From contig NZ_AUFK01000009.1 in assembly GCF_000426465.1 (NCBI RefSeq), positions 806,001 through 870,000 of the forward strand: a stretch of DNA of 64,000 nt, written 5' to 3'. A program made the translations under genes and the position numbers. The notes under the pieces were generated by a model. That model was not told the DNA's origin. It saw nothing but the letters and a program-made list of their open reading frames with translations, and did not search any database. Source of the stretch: Epilithonimonas caeni DSM 17710 (GTDB lineage: Bacteria > Bacteroidota > Bacteroidia > Flavobacteriales > Weeksellaceae). This document shows positions 62,517 to 64,000 of the stretch, piece by piece. Within the stretch, counting starts at the first letter, position 1. Each line of letters opens with the position of its first letter.

Positions 62517-62683
62517 TCTTTAATATAGATTTTAGAAGCTAGATATTAGACTTTCGAAACTAATTCTAAATTAAGTTCAATAAAATTTTCAATGGGTAAA
62601 GGTAATAATATGTTCAATAATTCTGCGATAAAACATTCATCAATTAATATCGCAAAAGCTTATTTTTGTAAAAAAAATTACAG

Positions 62684-63091
62684 ATGCAATTTACGATTCA
62701 TCAGCTTGAAGAATGGAAAGATATTGTCAATCAGATCATTCCTGACCTTCAGCACAATATCCTACTTCTAAAAGGAAATCTCGGCGCCGGAAAGACAACC
62801 TTCACACAATATCTGCTTAAAGAACTAGGAAGTCCTGACGAAATATCTTCCCCAACATATTCTATTGTAAATGAATATGATACACCAAAAGGAAAAGTGT
62901 ATCACTTCGATTTATATAGATTAAAATCTGTGGAAGAAGCTTACGATTTCGGGATTGAAGAATATCTGGACAATGCTTTTCTATCGATTATCGAATGGCC
63001 GGAAATCTATATGGATGAACTGGAAGCTTATGATTTCCACGAGATGACCATCACCAATACAGAATCAGGAAGAGTGATCGAGTTTAATTAA
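62684..63091 (+). CDS. tsaE: tRNA threonylcarbamoyladenosine biosynthesis ATPase
   Basis: 135 residues. Walker A GNLGAGKTTF (31-40) and SSPTYSIVNEY, then HFDLYRL, are signatures of TsaE, the ATPase that drives t6A37 synthesis on ANN-decoding tRNAs with TsaB and TsaD. Stand-alone here; alanine dehydrogenase follows 57 bp later on the same strand. Confidence 0.93.
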   Translation: MQFTIHQLEEWKDIVNQIIPDLQHNILLLKGNLGAGKTTFTQYLLKELGSPDEISSPTYSIVNEYDTPKGKVYHFDLYRLKSVEEAYDFGIEEYLDNAFLSIIEWPEIYMDELEAYDFHEMTITNTESGRVIEFN

Positions 63092-63148
63092 TAATAATAG
63101 TAAATTGTTTTATCTTTGTTTTAGATTTTGAACAATGATTCATTTTTT

Positions 63149-64000
63149 ATGAGCAGTACATCTACCATATTTACACCTTTTTCTGAAGAAGAATTGATTC
63201 CGAAAGAAGAGAAACTAGAAGTTGTAAAAAAACCTGGAAAGACCTTTAGTATAGGTGTTCCTAAAGAGACTTGTCTTAATGAGAAAAGAACCTGTCTTAT
63301 TCCTGATGCCGTTCAGATACTTGTAAACAACGGCCACAAAGTCATTATAGAAAGCGGTGCGGGAGAAGGTTCTCACTTCACTGATATCTTATATTCTGAA
63401 GCTGGTGCAGAGATCACGAACGACCCGAAAGTGGCTTTTTCTCAGGATCTGGTCCTGAAAATCAATCCGCCAACAGAAGAGGAAATCGATTATCTAAGAC
63501 CGATGACCTATCTGATTTCAGCTTTGCAGATCAACCTTCGAGATAAAGAATATTTCCTGAAATTGGCCGGCAAAAAAGTCAATGCGATCGCCTTTGAGTT
63601 CATAATGGACGAGTACAAACAATTGTCATTGGTAAGATTGATCGGCGAGATCGCAGGAAGCGTTTCAATCCTATACGCATCAGAATTACTGGCAATGTCC
63701 AATGGCTTGATGCTTGGCGGGATAACCGGCGTTCGTCCAACGGAAGTTGTGATTATAGGAGCTGGGATCGTGGGTGAATTTGCGACAAAAGCGGCAATTG
63801 GATTGGGAGCAAGTGTTAAGGTCTTTGATAATTCGCTTTCAAAACTTAGGAGACTTCATACTTTGGTAGATAGCCGCGTTCCGACATCTGTCATCGACCC
63901 GAAAGAATTGACGAAATCTCTCAGAAGGGCCGACGTTGTGATCGGAGCTTTGCCAAGACTTAACCTATCTCCAATTGTTACAGAAGATATGGTAATGAAA
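63149..64000 (+). CDS. ald: alanine dehydrogenase (partial, runs off the window)
   Basis: 284 codons to the window edge, starting at ATG 63149 (MSSTSTIFTPFSEEELIPKE). The extra 30 residues before IGVPKETCLNEKRTCL are usual in Bacteroidota Ald. The pyruvate-site Arg/Lys (GVPKE, NEKR), IGEIAGSVSILYASEL and the NAD-binding VVIIGAGIVGEFATKAA are visible. It interconverts alanine with pyruvate and ammonia. The 3' end lies beyond the window. Confidence 0.92.
   Translation, partial: MSSTSTIFTPFSEEELIPKEEKLEVVKKPGKTFSIGVPKETCLNEKRTCLIPDAVQILVNNGHKVIIESGAGEGSHFTDILYSEAGAEITNDPKVAFSQDLVLKINPPTEEEIDYLRPMTYLISALQINLRDKEYFLKLAGKKVNAIAFEFIMDEYKQLSLVRLIGEIAGSVSILYASELLAMSNGLMLGGITGVRPTEVVIIGAGIVGEFATKAAIGLGASVKVFDNSLSKLRRLHTLVDSRVPTSVIDPKELTKSLRRADVVIGALPRLNLSPIVTEDMVMK

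Noticed and set aside
1-64000. tRNA, rRNA or tmRNA genes
   Set aside because: No cloverleaf-like or rRNA-like segments were recognised in the intergenic regions read by eye; a tRNAscan/Rfam run would settle it.

Overview
The window looks like chromosomal DNA from a member of the Flavobacteriia, most likely Chryseobacterium or a close Weeksellaceae relative. This is an inference from four things. Base composition is AT-rich with weak Shine-Dalgarno signals. Several promoters fit the Bacteroidota -33 TTG / -7 TAnnTTTG pattern. The protein families are typical of the group (GLPGLI protein, BatA/BatB with MoxR and DUF58, DUF4834, DUF6263, long-form urocanate hydratase, NupG-type nucleoside permease). 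The isoprenoid and menaquinone genes also fit. No tRNA, rRNA, CRISPR array, prophage or complete insertion sequence was recognised.

Layout. 1-9.0 kb is housekeeping: the 3' end of a deoxyribonucleotidase gene, a secreted propeller-like protein, polyprenyl diphosphate synthase, a YozG-like regulator with a DUF2975 membrane protein, rarA, a DedA protein, a D-2-hydroxyacid dehydrogenase, an acidic protein, an acyl-CoA thioesterase and hutU. 9.06-10.9 kb is a small accessory island: an intact Ser/Thr kinase gene behind a gene for a small RNase H/actin-fold-like protein, preceded by a 21/42-bp tandem array. 10.9-21.3 kb carries an epimerase-like protein, a TonB-plug-like protein, a DoxX-like protein, a GapN-like aldehyde dehydrogenase, an LptF/G permease, a USP-like/YoaK pair, trxB and holA. 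21.4-26.9 kb is the MoxR-DUF58-BatD-like-BatA-BatB aerotolerance-type cluster. 27-37 kb has DinB, rlmB, DUF6263, DUF4834, a REP-associated transposase between two almost identical palindromes, a YfhO protein, a GNAT acetyltransferase, nrdD/nrdG and rpsO.

37.7-43.1 kb is the threonine operon thrA-thrB-thrC on the minus strand. It is preceded by an unannotated 23-residue Thr/Ile-rich leader peptide and a terminator whose 5' arm can pair instead with a stretch inside the leader ORF. That is a textbook ribosome-mediated attenuator. 43-64 kb has an AraC regulator and SDR, a PadR regulator and PspC protein, an alpha/beta hydrolase, a GLPGLI protein, a PlsC-like acyltransferase, a hotdog thioesterase with an isochorismate-synthase-like enzyme (menaquinone), a nucleoside permease, a bifunctional nuclease, etfA/etfB, an M20 peptidase, clpP, dnaG, tsaE and the start of alanine dehydrogenase.

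The most interesting signals are the thr attenuator, the kinase/RNase-H-like pair with its repeat leader, the transposase bracketed by its presumed palindromic substrates, paired hairpin elements 49-50 bp apart at two loci, a DNA primase lacking three of four zinc ligands, and a GapN-like enzyme lacking the usual catalytic glutamate.
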